A stretch of 64,000 bases of DNA from Thelephora terrestris. Its lineage: Eukaryota; Basidiomycota; Agaricomycetes; Thelephorales; Thelephoraceae. The DNA lies in assembly GCA_015956445.1 (NCBI GenBank), contig WIUZ02000008.1:682001-746000 (forward strand), written 5' to 3'. The position numbers and the translations under genes were made by a program. Below, piece by piece: positions 20,840 through 33,400 of the stretch. Every line of letters begins with the position of its first letter. Position 1 is the stretch's first letter. The notes beneath the pieces were generated by a model. It worked only from the letters and a program-made list of their open reading frames with translations. It ran no database searches and was not told where the DNA came from.

Positions 20840-22827
20840 TCACCTGGAGGGTCGTGTAGCCTATGATGTTACTCCAGGAGTCCCATCGTACGACTAGGCT
20901 GTGGACACGTGCTACAGCGTGCTGCTGAACATCGTGGTCTAAACAGACATCGAGCTTCTGGTCACAATCACTTCTCGTTCATGATGTCTGCTCCAATATG
21001 CTGACCACATCACCACAGCTTGATTTTCGTTTCCTCTGCAACGTAGCCTACTTAGTTGGCGCCGCGGGCCGCCGAAATCTCGCTTTCTCGTTCGGGTTAT
21101 TTGGGGGCTTACCGTGCCTCAGCACGCGAGGGTCGGAAATGGGAGAGAGTGCATGAATCATCGTTCGTGTGATGGTCTTCTGCGACGCGGCTGCATCGGT
21201 GACAGTGAACACCGGCAATTTCTGTAGAGCGCACCCCGCGCTACCATACGCATATGCCAGCCTCTACATTTTTATTGGCTGGTTCCTTGTGCGACGGTGG
21301 TTTAGACATTTGCGATGAGATATGGTATGAGTGAATCATTGTACTCCCTACGGCCCGATAAGTCACCCGGTGACGCAATTCTTACACTGCAATCGATGGG
21401 GGTGGCGAGGACTGCATGGCTCGTCTGACTCTCTCCTGCTTCCCGTTGTGCGAACGAGGTGAGTCCAGGGAGTTTGAGTCCCCAGGTTAGGCAGAGGAGG
21501 GAGGGGGTGACGGAGTAACGACCTCGTACGTCGATTCACTTGTGTCATTGTGGAACTTGGTTCATTCTCAGGGTGTCTTCCCCAATCACATCTCTTGCAG
21601 AAACCCCGCCCTGGGTGATGAAAGCGCAGTCTTGATCCCTCAAGTCGGTGACGCACTGGACCTGTAGGTTGACGCGAAAAACGTTCAGTTGCCGCCGGCG
21701 CATATTCAATGCGTCTGTCCCGTAGTGTTGATGTACATGGAAATTGGAGATATCTTCGTCAGTGACTGTATCACGAACTTCAGCCGTCCTTCGGGGAAAA
21801 CTCCAAGCACGAGTAAGGTGCTTAGAATGCAACTACACGGCGGGCGAGTTTAACAGAGGAAGTACTGAATCCACAAGGAGATCGAGTTCTGCAGGTGTGT
21901 TCTGACCGTAGTGATCTTGGGAAACTTGGACAGATCCACGCTTTTTCAGGAGTGCGTCGTCAGATCTGAAGAAAACACTTTGGGTTGAGAAATGTGGATG
22001 AGGCGAGAACTATGCGTGCGCGCGAGAACGGAGACTGTGACCAGTGGTAGCGAGACGAAGGCGAGCGACGACGGTCCCGCCTTTGCGCCGAAACGACTGA
22101 ACAGGCTCGCAGACGAAGGAAGGAAGCGATTGTCGGTGGTCTCGTTGTTAAAAATACGGGAGGAAAGTGACAATAGACAACAACAGGTGCTGGAGACGAG
22201 GGTCCCAAGGAAGTATTGTGACTTATAATTATCAAAATGGGGCCGATGCACGGGGCTCTAGTCCCTCGGGGAACTGAAAATTGGATGATCAGCAAATACT
22301 GGATAGGAGTTGTATGGGTTAGGAGAATCAGGGAATCGATGCGTTTCAGCAAGTTCTCAGGCCCGTCCCTCGTTGTACGATGAGGGAGTTTGGTGTAGGT
22401 CGAGAGACGTTCGTGTCCGCCCATCGGAAATTTTCATCAAAACACAAAAGACGGGACGACACTCACAATATGACACGTCGCGATAACAACCCGAGTACCA
22501 TCGACTCCCTACAGAATATCGAAGGGTTAGTGACCGGGGAAACAAAAACAGAGGATTGGATTCAGACAAGGCTGAAATTTGATTATGCTTGTCCACACGA
22601 TTGAGTCGGAATGTGGTGAAGTATGATTCGAAAGATCATCACAGAAAATTATCAAGAGGATTGAAAGACTCACTGAAGCTAACTCCAGAATCCGGAGGAT
22701 GGAAAAAAGAAAAGAGACGGATCGGAGTTTGAAGCTTGAAGCCTGCAACCTGATCTCACTCCATGGCCGTCTCAAATCATCCGCAACACCTTTTCCTCCG
22801 TCTCTGATCTCTTTTTTCTCGACCCAA
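20840..22827. other. no confident gene
   Basis: ORFs of 75-155 codons occur on the minus strand (21363-21656, 21545-21832, 21960-22424) but overlap in different frames and most lack an ATG. None shows a motif I recognise. The last ~100 bases before 22828 are the presumed FES1 promoter and 5' UTR. Confidence 0.4.
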
Positions 22828-24082
22828 ATGGACAGCCTCCTCCGCTGGTCTGTCGAACACTCCACGCCCCGGAGCGCAGATGACCCCCCTCCGGTCCGAA
22901 GAGATATCGACCCCGGAATAATCGATCATATTCTTGGCAAGCCGGACGCGGTCTTGATGAAAGAGGCCCTCGAGGTCGCCCTCGACGAGAGCCGCGATGA
23001 TGATACTCGGATACAAGCCCTCGACGACTTCGAGATGTTCGTCGAACAAATCGATAATGCTAACGGTACGCCCATGCCATACGTCGCCTCCAGCGCTAGG
23101 AGTTTATACCCATGTCCCTAGATCTCGAAAAGCTGAAGATGTGGGATCCGTTGCAATCCCTCTTGACATCTCAAGACTCGTCCGATGAAATCAAGGTACA
23201 CACACTTTGGATCATTGGCACCGCGGTACAAAACAACCCTACCGCTCAAATCTCCGTAGGCGTTTAAATTTCTTCAGAGAATTCGCGGGCTGGACCTGAT
23301 CCACGCTAGTACCTCGCCCTGAACCCGGTACCGGTAGTGATATCGTTCCTTTCGCCGAGCGTACGATCCGCCAAACTTAGGTCAAAGGCTGTGTATGCGC
23401 TATCCGGCCTTTGCAAACACAATTCCAGGGCGGTGAAACAGTTAGATGAATCGGGAGGCTGGGAGGCGCTGTCCGCCGCACTCGAAGGTTGAGGCACCTG
23501 TTCTTCCCCCTACACGTCGTATTGACGCGGGTTGGAAATAGACTCGGATATCACCGTTAGACGCAAAGTCGCATTCCTCTTGAACGCGTTGCTGATTCAG
23601 AATGACTCTGGGCTGACAGGCGAACCCTCGAATCTGCCAACACCCGGCTCCTCATCTGCACCTGCCCATCCAAATTCGCATGCACCCATGGTCAGCGACC
23701 CCTCTTCGACGATGACGTCGCAATTTGCCGTGAAAGCATTGGAAGATCGTGGGCTGCTGCAAGCCCTTGTCAGGGCATTGGCCTCCCCGGTTCCTTATGG
23801 CCAAGATGGAGAATTGGACGGCGATCCGGACTTCGAAGAACAGGTTGTTCGGTGAGTGTTCGGGCTGTGTTGCCTATACCGCTCATCTCTGACAGCCTCG
23901 TGCTTAGGACGCTTTTGGCCTATCTGACAGCCCGCGCTGGCAGGTTCCCGCGTGGGGTTATCAGAGACGCTGATCTGAGCGCTCTGAAAAACTTTGTGGC
24001 TCAGCACCCAGCTCTCAGCGAACGATGTGGGATGACGGAGGATGAGATGGGCTTGTTGACAAGGGCAGTGGGGGGCGTTTAG
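22828..24082 (+). CDS. FES1: Hsp70 nucleotide exchange factor Fes1
   Basis: Five exons: 22828-23065, 23122-23255, 23310-23487, 23542-23851 and 23908-24082, giving 344 aa with every junction in frame. Fes1/HspBP1 proteins are armadillo-fold factors that bind the Hsp70 ATPase domain and release ADP, mainly in the cytosol. The start MDSLLRWSVEHST and the DPGIIDHILGKPDAVLMKEA block are the family's N-terminal signature. FEMFVEQIDNAN, then DLEKLKMWDPL, and the repeat region around LWIIGTAVQNNPTAQ and AVYALSGLCKHNSRA are typical armadillo helices. A Ser/Pro-rich insert in exon 4 is longer than in yeast. The length fits the family (290-340 aa). Confidence 0.93.
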
Positions 24083-24355
24083 AGCATAACGTGGCTTCCA
24101 AGTAATAACTCGACTGAATGGGAGGGACCGCCCGTCATCCTGGAGAACCGTTGAGCGGTGACCGTTTCCGGCAACTTTAGATCGGGCGTAATATCTGTTA
24201 CTTATCTCCTGAATCGAGCCACGCCTCATCTGACCGAACGAGCCCAGCTGATTCGATGATGTTTCTAACAATCTTGTACAAAATCGCGTTAGTCGAGGGG
24301 GCTGTTAACAAACCCCCGCCTTTCTTTTCTCCCATTGCCATCGTCCCCACCGTCG

Positions 24356-26126
24356 ATGGCTGCACTCTACTTGCATCACGCTCTTTTCACACCCGAGCCT
24401 TCCCCCCTACTTCCCCAGAGGAACCCAAACTCGGACACAGAGCTCCCGCCTGGCCTGTCCGCTGTGAATTTGCGAAATTCGTCGTCAGTTTCCACCGTGA
24501 CCCTCCGCGCATCCGATTCCTTCAAGGGTTCCCATCACTCCGAACCTCTACTCGATCCTGGCTCGCAAGAGGCCACCACCGCGTTTCTGGATATCCCAAT
24601 CATCTCGGCTAGGAACCTAGACCACCCCCCAGATTCTGGGCCGGGGTGGTTGAATGGTTCACGCTTCGAACGCGATTTCTCGAGGCAATCGAACAGGAGG
24701 TGGCCGTTGGATGGCATCTGGCGCCGTCTTAGACGTCTCAAGTTGCTTTATGCTCTCGCTTACACCCTCATAGGTGCGGGGCGCCCAATTCACCTGACTT
24801 CCCGCTGTTGACCATCACCCATAGTTGTCTGGGCGACCTACAACACCATTCGATACTTCCTATCTTTTTCTGGCTTTTTCTCTCGGCAACGACAAATCAT
24901 CTCGCTTTGTCTGGGCACCTCTACGATTCTCTGTGTTGCTGTTCTCGTTTCCTCCCTTCTGCTAGCCGTCCTGAACCCTTGCGTCCACGACACCCCTTCC
25001 AGCCTGTTCGAATACACACGAGGCGTCCTCTTGCCATATTTGGCTTCGTTTCTCCTCCTCGCCCCGGCCATCGTTAACTTCGTCCTCGTAATCGTGTGGA
25101 GGGCTTCTGATGATCCCCAGATTACCCTACGCGGTCGATGTCGCTGGGACATTGATGTCGTGTGGTCTGGCGTCGGCCTTGTTTGCGACCGGTCCCCCTC
25201 TTTCGCCAGCTGGATCGGCGGTGCAGTCTCGCGTCTCTGCATTACCATTATGGTTCTAGTACGTCTGCCGAACTGTATCCGCCCAGTCTGTTCCGCTTCC
25301 CGCCATGTGTACCGTGCTGACACTCCCTCCTGTCCAGGTAACCTACCTCGTGGTGCTGCACAAATATCGCACGGTCTGTCGAGCCGCAGAGATCATCGAC
25401 AGAGGACCGTATACTTGGTTCCCAAAGTCTGTGTACGCAGAGAGACGCAAGTCCGTTACGACTGTCGGCAGTGGAAGAACGAGAACGTCCCGGCCTCAAA
25501 GCTTCCTCGATCGGGCCGAATCCATCAGTCCCCCACCCAGCGTCCACACCCACCCCGAACCTGCGGGTCGCACACAACCGAGTATCAGCTGTGACACCGT
25601 CCAGACCTTGAGGTCACCGCGCGACGAAACCGGGATGCCGGAAGGTATCGCGACTTCGTCATCCTCTGGCTCGATGCCACCTGTCACGAGCGTAGACTTT
25701 TCCAATTATGAAGACGCCGAGCTGCACACCTTTGTCACCCAATTCAGACGAATGGTCGATCAAGTCTCCAGGGACACGGACGAGGGCTTGGGTCATCTAT
25801 CGCCTGAAAGCTCAGAAGAGAGCCGGGAGTATCTGGGCGATCAGCACGAGTACGACCCCTATACCGAAGGAAACCTCTTGTACGACACGAACGGCCGCCT
25901 TGTCGAGATTTCCGTCGAGCCTTCTCAAATCCAAGTGTTCGGAAGGATGGTGCATCGCATGCCGACGATCACCTCGATCGGTTCTGGTGAACGATCATCT
26001 CGAGCACCCAGTAGAGCGTACAGCAGCTACCCTACACCGGGAGAGAGATCGCTGCCGAGTTCAAGGTCAAACACGGTTGAGAATGACCTTGCTGGACAAC
26101 CGCACCCCCGTCAAGGCGTTCACTAA
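24356..26126 (+). CDS. fungal multi-pass membrane protein, function unknown
   Basis: Three exons: 24356-24773, 24825-25258 and 25338-26126; 546 aa, all junctions in frame. The ATG at 24356 was chosen because the open frame further upstream lacks an ATG. The first ~135 residues are Ser/Pro-rich and polar, ending in an Arg-rich patch (RLRRLKLLYALAYTLI) that leads into membrane. Exon 2 holds four to five hydrophobic spans, including ILCVAVLVSSLLLAVL, YLASFLLLAPAIVNFVLVIV and LCITIMVLVTYLVVL. The last ~250 residues are disordered, acidic and Ser-rich, probably cytosolic. I do not recognise a named family. It ends 154 bp before the end of the convergent MPP6-like gene. Confidence 0.8.
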
Positions 26127-26280
26127 GGATGGACGGACCGGACGTTCGTTTAGTTTCACTGACCCCCTGAACTGACTATGTACACATTATCACTGCAACG
26201 CATTTCATTACTGCCTGTACTACTCATACGTTAGGAATTGTACTAGACCGGAAGGCAACGGGATATCACCGGATGTGGTT

Positions 26281-27203
26281 TCACCTCTTCCTCTTCTTTC
26301 GTGAGCTGTCCTCTGGGACGCCTGTGAGTTGTGTGGGACTGTCCTTTGTCCGCTTCTTTTGTTCGACTACATCGCTTTCGACGACGGTGTCAACAACAGG
26401 TTTCCTCGGAGGCTGCGAGAGTTGGGGAGGCGCCTCTACGTCCGCGGGCTTGATGAAACCCGTTCCATGACTGGCGGCGCGTCTCGTTGATGCAAAGTCA
26501 ACACCGACATCCGCGTCCTGGTATATCAAACTGCTTGCGGGAAGGATGGGTTTCTTACCCGGAAGCCTTGAATTGGAAGAGGAAGTCGCCGGCACTGATG
26601 ACTTGAAGCCCGAGATGGACACCGGTTTTTTCTCTTTCTTGGGCTTGATCAAACCCACGTCACGATGACTGCGGCCAGCGCCAGCCTCGCCCGACACGGA
26701 GTCCGACTCGAGCTTGGTAACGGGTGATTGTGGGGAATCAGAGGATTGCACCGGTTCGGGTTGCTGCGAAGACGTCCGAACGAAAAGAGCGGGGATTAGT
26801 CGCGATGATCGCGCATAGCGCTGTAGCGTAAAAAAGACAAAACAGACCGGAATGACTTCCTTGCCGTGAACAAAGGATCGCCTGCCTTTGAATTGGGGCG
26901 ATGCCTTGTCCTCAGCACGGAAGAGGAACGGCAGATATGATTGCTCGGAAACCTCAGACCTGGATCAAGCGTTCTGCTTTGTGATATAACGGTCGGGAAT
27001 GGAGGGATGGCGCCTCACGAGTTGGAATTGGTCAGAGATGGACCGTCCGAGCTCCACGTATCCCTCACGTTCTGTGGGACGTGCCACTCAGCGTCATCGG
27101 CTGGACCCCCTTTCTCAGGCTTCGCTTCGGATGGATTCTTACCCCGCTGAGCGTTTTGCATGAAACGCAACCCGAGCGTGCCGTTGCTCAACGTCTTTGA
27201 CAT
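26281..27203 (-). CDS. MPP6: M-phase phosphoprotein 6 family (nuclear exosome cofactor)
   Basis: Three exons on the minus strand: 27019-27203, 26848-26959 and 26281-26763; 259 aa, in frame. Mpp6 proteins are small RNA-binding cofactors that join the nuclear exosome (Rrp6/Mtr4) in rRNA and ncRNA processing. The start MSKTLSNGTLGLRFMQNAQR carries the family's L-x-LRFMQ signature. A WHVPQNVRDTW segment follows, then SYLPFLFRAED and the conserved GRRSFVHGKE motif. The C terminus is a long disordered tail with Lys/Arg clusters and a KKRKR end that could serve in nuclear import. The assignment rests on these motifs; human MPP6 is shorter (160 aa). Confidence 0.78.
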
Positions 27204-27414
27204 CGCGGAAGGAGGATGAGAGTTGACTGATCGCCGATCACTCGCATTCCATTCGCTGACGAGCATCCGCGTGGCCGACCGAGGGTTCTGCTTCCAGTAG
27301 TCGAATGACCGTATACCGCCGCCGGCCGGCACTCCGAGCTCGTCTCAAGGAGTTTTCCTCATGGTCTCTCTTGAGTTTTCCCACGAGGGGCATGCTTTGG
27401 CAAACGAGGGGAAA

Positions 27415-27486
27415 GCCGTCGTAGCGCAATGGTAGCGCGTCGCTTTCCTAAGGCGAAGGTTGCGAGTTCGATCCTCGTCGGCGGTA
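27415..27486 (+). tRNA. tRNA-Arg (anticodon CCT), intronless
   Basis: 72 nt fold into a full cloverleaf: acceptor GCCGTCG with CGGCGGT, D arm GCGC/GCGC, anticodon stem TCGCT/GGCGA around loop TTCCTAA, T arm GCGAG-TTCGATC-CTCGT, discriminator A. The anticodon CCT (27447-27449) reads AGG, so it charges arginine. Internal A and B boxes are intact. A T5 run follows at 27494. Confidence 0.95.
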
Positions 27487-27493
27487 AGTGGTC

Positions 27494-27498
27494 TTTTT
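27494..27498 (+). terminator. RNA polymerase III terminator of the tRNA
   Basis: A run of five T lies 8 nt after the tRNA end, the usual Pol III stop. Confidence 0.8.
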
Positions 27499-27499
27499 C

Positions 27500-28905
27500 G
27501 CAAATGAGAACCTGCTGCAATCCGCATGTGGGGGAGGGTCAAAGTTTTGATTATTCATCTGAGTCATCGGAATGAATTAGAACACATCTAACGGGTTTCT
27601 GATGGACTGTGGGACACTCGCATAGCGTGATTTTAGGGTCATGAAGGTTTTGTCTTCAGGGCTTCCGAATTGAAGGAGAAATAAGCTATTTGGGTTCAAT
27701 TGAGGCAACCCCTCTGCCGCTGAGACAGTTCATGGAAAAAGTGAGCTTCCCAGAACGCTCTTCATTTATCGGACCTCACACATCATAATACTGGTGAGTT
27801 ATGGAGGCAGTCATCGAGAGGGGATTGCCTATAATGAAAGGGGGTGGCTGGAACGTCCCTGCCAGCGCTACGTTATTCGGACATTGCAGGCCCGGAGGAT
27901 TCCACCAACCTCCCCTGCACGAGGTTTATGATCCGCGTCACGTTCATAAGACCCACAGGACGCCTCACGGGATTCCCGTTCGGAAGCTCGCCCTGGACCC
28001 ACAAGGAGAAGCGGGGGGTCTAGTGGGATGGGGGGGAATACGAAAAACGCGGAGAGTGTCATTGTTCAGCCGCCTTGGGGTTGTATCCAGAGAAGATACA
28101 TGGAATGGAAGCCTGCAAGGCCAGTGAAACGGGGTGACAAATTAGGAGCATTCCATGAACTCGGTTGATTCCGATGTCATTCCGCTGAATGATACGAAAT
28201 CGGTCTGGGAGGGGAAGAAAGTGAGAGGTCTGTGGTCATGCCGATAAGACGAATGAGGTGCGAACGCAAACTGAGTGGGGGACCGATGAAGAGTGCAGAG
28301 ACGAGAAGAAGCCGAAGAAGGGTTTGCGGTTGCCGCGCATCCCGAGGCCGAGAGCTGACAACTTCCCGTGGGTTATGGGCGCTTGTCAACGAGCGAAGAC
28401 TGCAAGCGGACAGACATAAAACAATTGCTGGTGAGGGCCTGGGGTGTCATAAACCAAGCATGAAAAAGGGGGATGAAAGGCAAGAAACGAACAACGGCTA
28501 TCTGGCTCTCTCACGATCATGCATGCGAATCCACGACCTCACCCTGTACGGGTGGAGAATCATCCCGGTGACGAGGTTAAGCAAAAACATCTGATCCGAT
28601 ATAGGGGTCAAACCGCCACCGTCTAAACCGCAGCGGGAGGCGAGCCGGAGGCCGGTGACCGTTCTGAGGACGCGTTCGGCAGCCCCAGGAGAAGGCTATA
28701 CCGCGCCACCTTGGCCGTCAAGCGCGTTCGAGGGTTCCCAGTCCGTGGTACGAAATCAGAATGAGCGCGTGGGAATAGAGTGATCCTTTAATCTCTTGGA
28801 TGCCAATTCCCATTATGTAGATTTAGAAAAATCTGAAACACAGTTCCCGCACGAGTCGGCATGTCGCCTTCCTGCGAAGGCACTGCCACGACGCTCTGCC
28901 CCTTT
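27500..28905. other. intergenic, no confident gene
   Basis: Plus-strand ORFs 27801-28127 and 28232-28594 have no recognisable motif, poor composition and no supporting splice pattern. A TATA box (CTATAAATT, 28906-28914) at the right end serves the next gene. Confidence 0.45.
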
Positions 28906-28961
28906 CTATAAATTCAGGCTGTCCCCGCCACTAGCTCCCTCCCAGACCACCGCGATCGCCC

Positions 28962-29347
28962 ATGATGAGCTCCCAACAACAACAGGTCAGCTAGCCCATT
29001 CACTTTCCTCCCACCAACGTTCTCACCCGCTCCTCAGATGTACCCACAGCAGCAACAATACCCTGTTCCCGACTCAGCCGAGCCCATTACCCCTAGACGA
29101 ACACCGATGGCCTGCCAGTTTTGCCGAGGTTCGTCTCGTTTCTCAGGCTGTGGTGATATCGACCGAGAGAACCAAATTTAGGTCGGAAGATCAAGTGTGA
29201 CGGCAGGTCCACTTGTGCGAATTGCAATCGCCGCAATATTCCTTGTGTATATGTCCCAGTGTGAGCTTTTTTCCCTCGCTTCCTCTCTGCCACCCAGAGC
29301 ACTGACCGGCGGTCTCACCGCTCTCCAGGGCAGCTCAGGGCAAATAA
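28962..29347 (+). CDS. very short Zn(2)-Cys(6) zinc-cluster protein
   Basis: Four exons: 28962-28985, 29038-29128, 29182-29260 and 29329-29347, giving only 70 aa. A Gln-rich start (MMSSQQQQMYPQQQQYP) precedes a complete binuclear zinc cluster: CQFCRGRKIKC, then CANC, then NIPC, the C-x2-C-x6-C...C-x2-C-x6-C pattern of Gal4-type DNA-binding domains. The last exon adds AAQGK and a stop. TATA at 28906 lies 56 bp upstream. Gal4-type factors normally have hundreds more residues including an activation or fungal-specific domain. Here the rest is absent unless a different acceptor after 29260 is used; Pro-rich open sequence at 29975-30442 might then belong to it. Confidence 0.65.
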
Positions 29348-30418
29348 ACGGACACTGCAATATCTTAGATCCCCCCCATCACATCCTCTTTGCTTTCTTG
29401 TTTTCTTGCACCTCTAGCATACGCACGTTCTGGTATAATCCTGTTTATATAATGCATATATAGCAGGCGATATTTTGTCACCGATAAAAGGAAACCGCCG
29501 GTACGTAATTACGCTGCACGCCCACCGCTGCTGCTGCTGCTTTGTCGCTTCTACCGCGTCGAGCAAGAATCGGGTAAGGTACAATCGATCTCCCAAGAAA
29601 TGCCCTTGTGAGACCACCGTGTCCGCATATGAAAATGAATCTGGCGGTGGGAATAGACGGACCGAAGGCACCTGAGACTTGACACAGATGGGCTGTGTCC
29701 GTGATCCCGTCAGCGAGGCACTCTCCGCTGGAGGGAAGCACCTGCGGCTCAGTCGATCGTTGCCGGGAACCTCTTGGAGGCTTCTCTCTCACGCCCCCTT
29801 GGGATTGCATCCGGGCCTGCTTGTTCATTTCTCCCACGTGTGCTCCCGCCGGCTCGTAAGCGATTTCTGCCTTACCGGATGTGGGTAGCGCAGGCAGCCC
29901 CCTTCCTCCATCTAGTATACGCTGGAATGTTTATCTGGCAGTTCATCATCCCACCTCTCTGCCGTCTGTGATTAATGCCGTTTTCACCAAGCGAGCTACC
30001 ACATCCTCGCACCATACCTCGACCTCGATGGGGCCCGAGACCGATCTTGCCCGAATCGACACTACGCCAAACCAAGATCCCGCCGATACGGCCCAACTTA
30101 TTGTCATGTTCTCAGAACGTTCCAACTGTCCCTGGAAGACCCACCGCAATATCCGGGCAATATCCCCCATTTATATCGCCCTTATTGCACGTACAACTCC
30201 TGAATGCAACTGTCACCAACAGCTTAGCGCTTAGCACTCACTCCGTTCCTTGCGTCCCCGGTACACATTTAACCGGTTCCGTTCCAACCCCTCTACCCCC
30301 GACCGCTCACTTACGTAGCCAAATCTCGAGCGCCAAATGGAGACCAAGAAACTATTATGATCAGCCTCATGGTAAGTTAGGAACCCCAATGCGATCTCGC
30401 CGCCGTCTACATTCTATG
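29348..30418. other. no confident gene; Pro-rich open frame at 29975-30442
   Basis: The frame at 29975-30442 is Pro/Arg/Thr-rich and could be a distal exon of the zinc-cluster gene or non-coding. Its 3' end overlaps the last exon of CHO2 on the other strand, which counts against it. Nothing else stands out. Confidence 0.35.
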
Positions 30419-33400
30419 CTACGGTTCTGGGTCTACGTTTGATACCACGATCCTGTTCGCCAGCGCAGTTAAATTTGCGTCACTGATAATCACCGCCGGC
30501 ACATATTCGACACCAAAGACCTGCTTGATCACCGTCGAAATTCGCCTCGCCTGACGTTCTGACCAAAACCTGAAATCGTCAAGATCGCGTAGATCTGTGT
30601 CGAACGCAGTCACATCCTGTCCTTGTTGACAAGATATCGGGATGAGAGACGGATCGGAATCCAGACATAGAGGCACGATCCTCTTGAGACAGTTTCTGAC
30701 CGAATCAAAGTCCAGCGTCTCCGGCACATCAACTAGAGACAGAGTGAGTTGGTGGCAGAGATGAGCCTGGTCGAAAACCTACCATATACTTCTATCGGCT
30801 CTGTGGTAGCCATAACGTTGTATTTCCCATCGTGGTGATAGCGGATCTAACGCCAGTTGGATCACACAACACGGTTTCATGCAGAATCATACGTACCTCG
30901 TAGGTTCCAGTTTTCCACGGCAACGCCCCACCCCTGAAAACGACTTCCCCGGGCTCAGAGTCCATGGTTGACGTTCCAACCTCAACAGGTAGCTCGCCGC
31001 CGTCCCATTCGTCGCTATGTACAGGCACCCACATCCCCATCGAGGATACTTTCGTCACAGACTTGTCCTTGTTTGCCCCAACCTGAACGGTCGCAGTCAT
31101 TATACAGCTCTAGTCACAAACAACAAACGCATACCCTGTAGATCCCGATCCAGTCTTTCCTAGAGTGGTTTGCAGGTGCTCTCCATTTCACCCTGATCAC
31201 CTCTCCAACATGGAATCGATTGCGACCTCCAAGTTCACTCGGAACCACCGATATCTGGTACTGATCACTATCAAAGCCCGCAAGATCATCTGCTACGCTC
31301 CTGTAAACGTCCGTTGTCAGCCACATCTCCGACACCACTCCGAGGAAGACGTAACATACGTGATGACCAACTTCTCACGGCTCTGCTGTAGGAGCACTTT
31401 CGTGTCATGCATCACCTCCGTGATCTTTGGTGTAGCTGATGCGTACTGATCAACACACGCGACCGTGTGTCAGCTGGACGAAAAAACGTACACTTGGCCA
31501 GAAACTCTTCCAACGCTTCGGCAGTTTCCTCGTAGACCTTATCGATCGTGCCTTTGACCTCTCGGGCCACCCGCCGCAATCCCGGTGTCGTCTTCTTTGC
31601 GACCCGCTGAGCATTCCGACTCGCAACCTTCTTGAATACCTTGACGAAACCTGCTTCCTTGCGAATCGAATCACCGTAAAGCTTTGTCATATGCGGACTG
31701 CGATCATTCATCAGCGGTTCTTGACTCACGCTCACGAGTTCCTGCGTTGCTCACCTTTCCACATGGCGCAAGAACCACCATTGAGCGAGGTGTTTAATGA
31801 CCGTGATGATGAACACGAGCTTGTTCCCGCTGATAAATGACAATCCGAGGTAGCCGGCTCCGTTCATCACGTCTGGATTGTTCAAATATCTCCACGCCAG
31901 CGTCAGTATGCCCCGTGACCGCTTCTGTGGACAGATATTGCCCACCGATATATTCCCGTGTACTCGAGATGGGCTGGGAAATCTTCTATGAAGAAATCGC
32001 CGTAAAACCATCCTCCGGGGGTGTCAGCGGCGGAAATCAATTATGAGGTGGGAAGAAGAAAGTACCAAAGACACCAAGGACCTCCAAACTTTCGGTCGTG
32101 GCCCAGGCGTGAAGGCCAATGAGAGCCTAGGTCAAAAAAAGATGAAATGATGGTACGTAACACCAAACGCACAACTCACAGCCCCAAGAGTATGTCTCAG
32201 CAACTCAGTTCCGACGGTCCAGTTGCTCGGGATCGAGTACGTCTTCCAGACGAGACCTAGGAACGAGACTTGGGAATCCCCGCATCAGCGCCCGGACTAG
32301 ACATTGAACTCAGGTTGACGTACTATACGACATGCACAGGCTGAGGTTATACAGGCGTTTCCAGTTTTCAAACGCCTCACTGGCGGCGGCCTTGCCTAAC
32401 GAGGAACTCTTCCCGAACTCCGAGTGCTGCGGATACGGATAATGTTTCAGAAAGTGACGGACAAGCATCTTATTCTTGCTTTGACCCTGAAGGAGAAGGC
32501 CAAGCCCGAACGAATGGAAGAGGCACCACCCCAAAGCATGAACGAAGTGGAGCACAAGGACGGCCTTATTGGAGAGTTCACGCGGCAACAACGTGAAGAT
32601 CGAGACATACGATATCAACAGCAGCAACTGGAGGTCCGAGGTCCTAGATGCGAAAGGAACGATTAGTCGGCGTACACCCGAACGCTCGGCGAGCACATGG
32701 GTGCCATACCTCATCCAGTCAACGTTTGATAGGAAGACTGTGTCCTTTCTGAAATAGCTGTTCATGAGATCATGTTGAGACGCGGGCAGGGCAAGGGCAT
32801 TCCCCTCGTGGTGTTGGCTGCGGGGCAGCTGTCCGACAGGGGAAGGTGTTAGTCGCGCTGGCGAGACGATGTCTGTTTCAGTATCTGTCTCTCTCTCCGT
32901 TTCAAACTCTGTCTCAGTGGCACTGTCGCCTTCCGTTGGTGCAGGCGTCGGCAAATCAGCCTGATCGGATGTAAATGAGGACATTGAGGAAGTCGATCCC
33001 GTCGGTGTATGACCTCTGTGCCTGGAACTGGAGGTAGGGGTTCCGAACTGCTCGTCAACACTTTCCGACTTTTTGTGGCGGGGCATCAAGGGTACACGCT
33101 GCGCGAGGAGTTTTCGTTGACCATAGGTACGCTCGATATCTACCGAATCTGGTGAGAATGACCGCAGCTCGGGAACGAAAAACGTACGAGGGTTCTCGAA
33201 GAATTGCAAGAAACCGAATTGGGCCGCATGCCCCGCAATGCTCACGAACAGGACAGCGTAGCTCCCTGAAATCAGAGACAGGCCGTAGTACCCGGCGTAG
33301 CCTGAGAAATATTAGGTGGTCTGTACCGCTGCTTTATAGTTGTGACCCACCAACAGAGTACATGGGATGAGGGGCAAACTCGAACACCCCATCGAACACC

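Noticed and set aside
29975-30442. C-terminal exon of the Zn2Cys6 gene
   Set aside because: No convincing splice path from 29260, and it overlaps the last CHO2 exon on the other strand; the short form is preferred.
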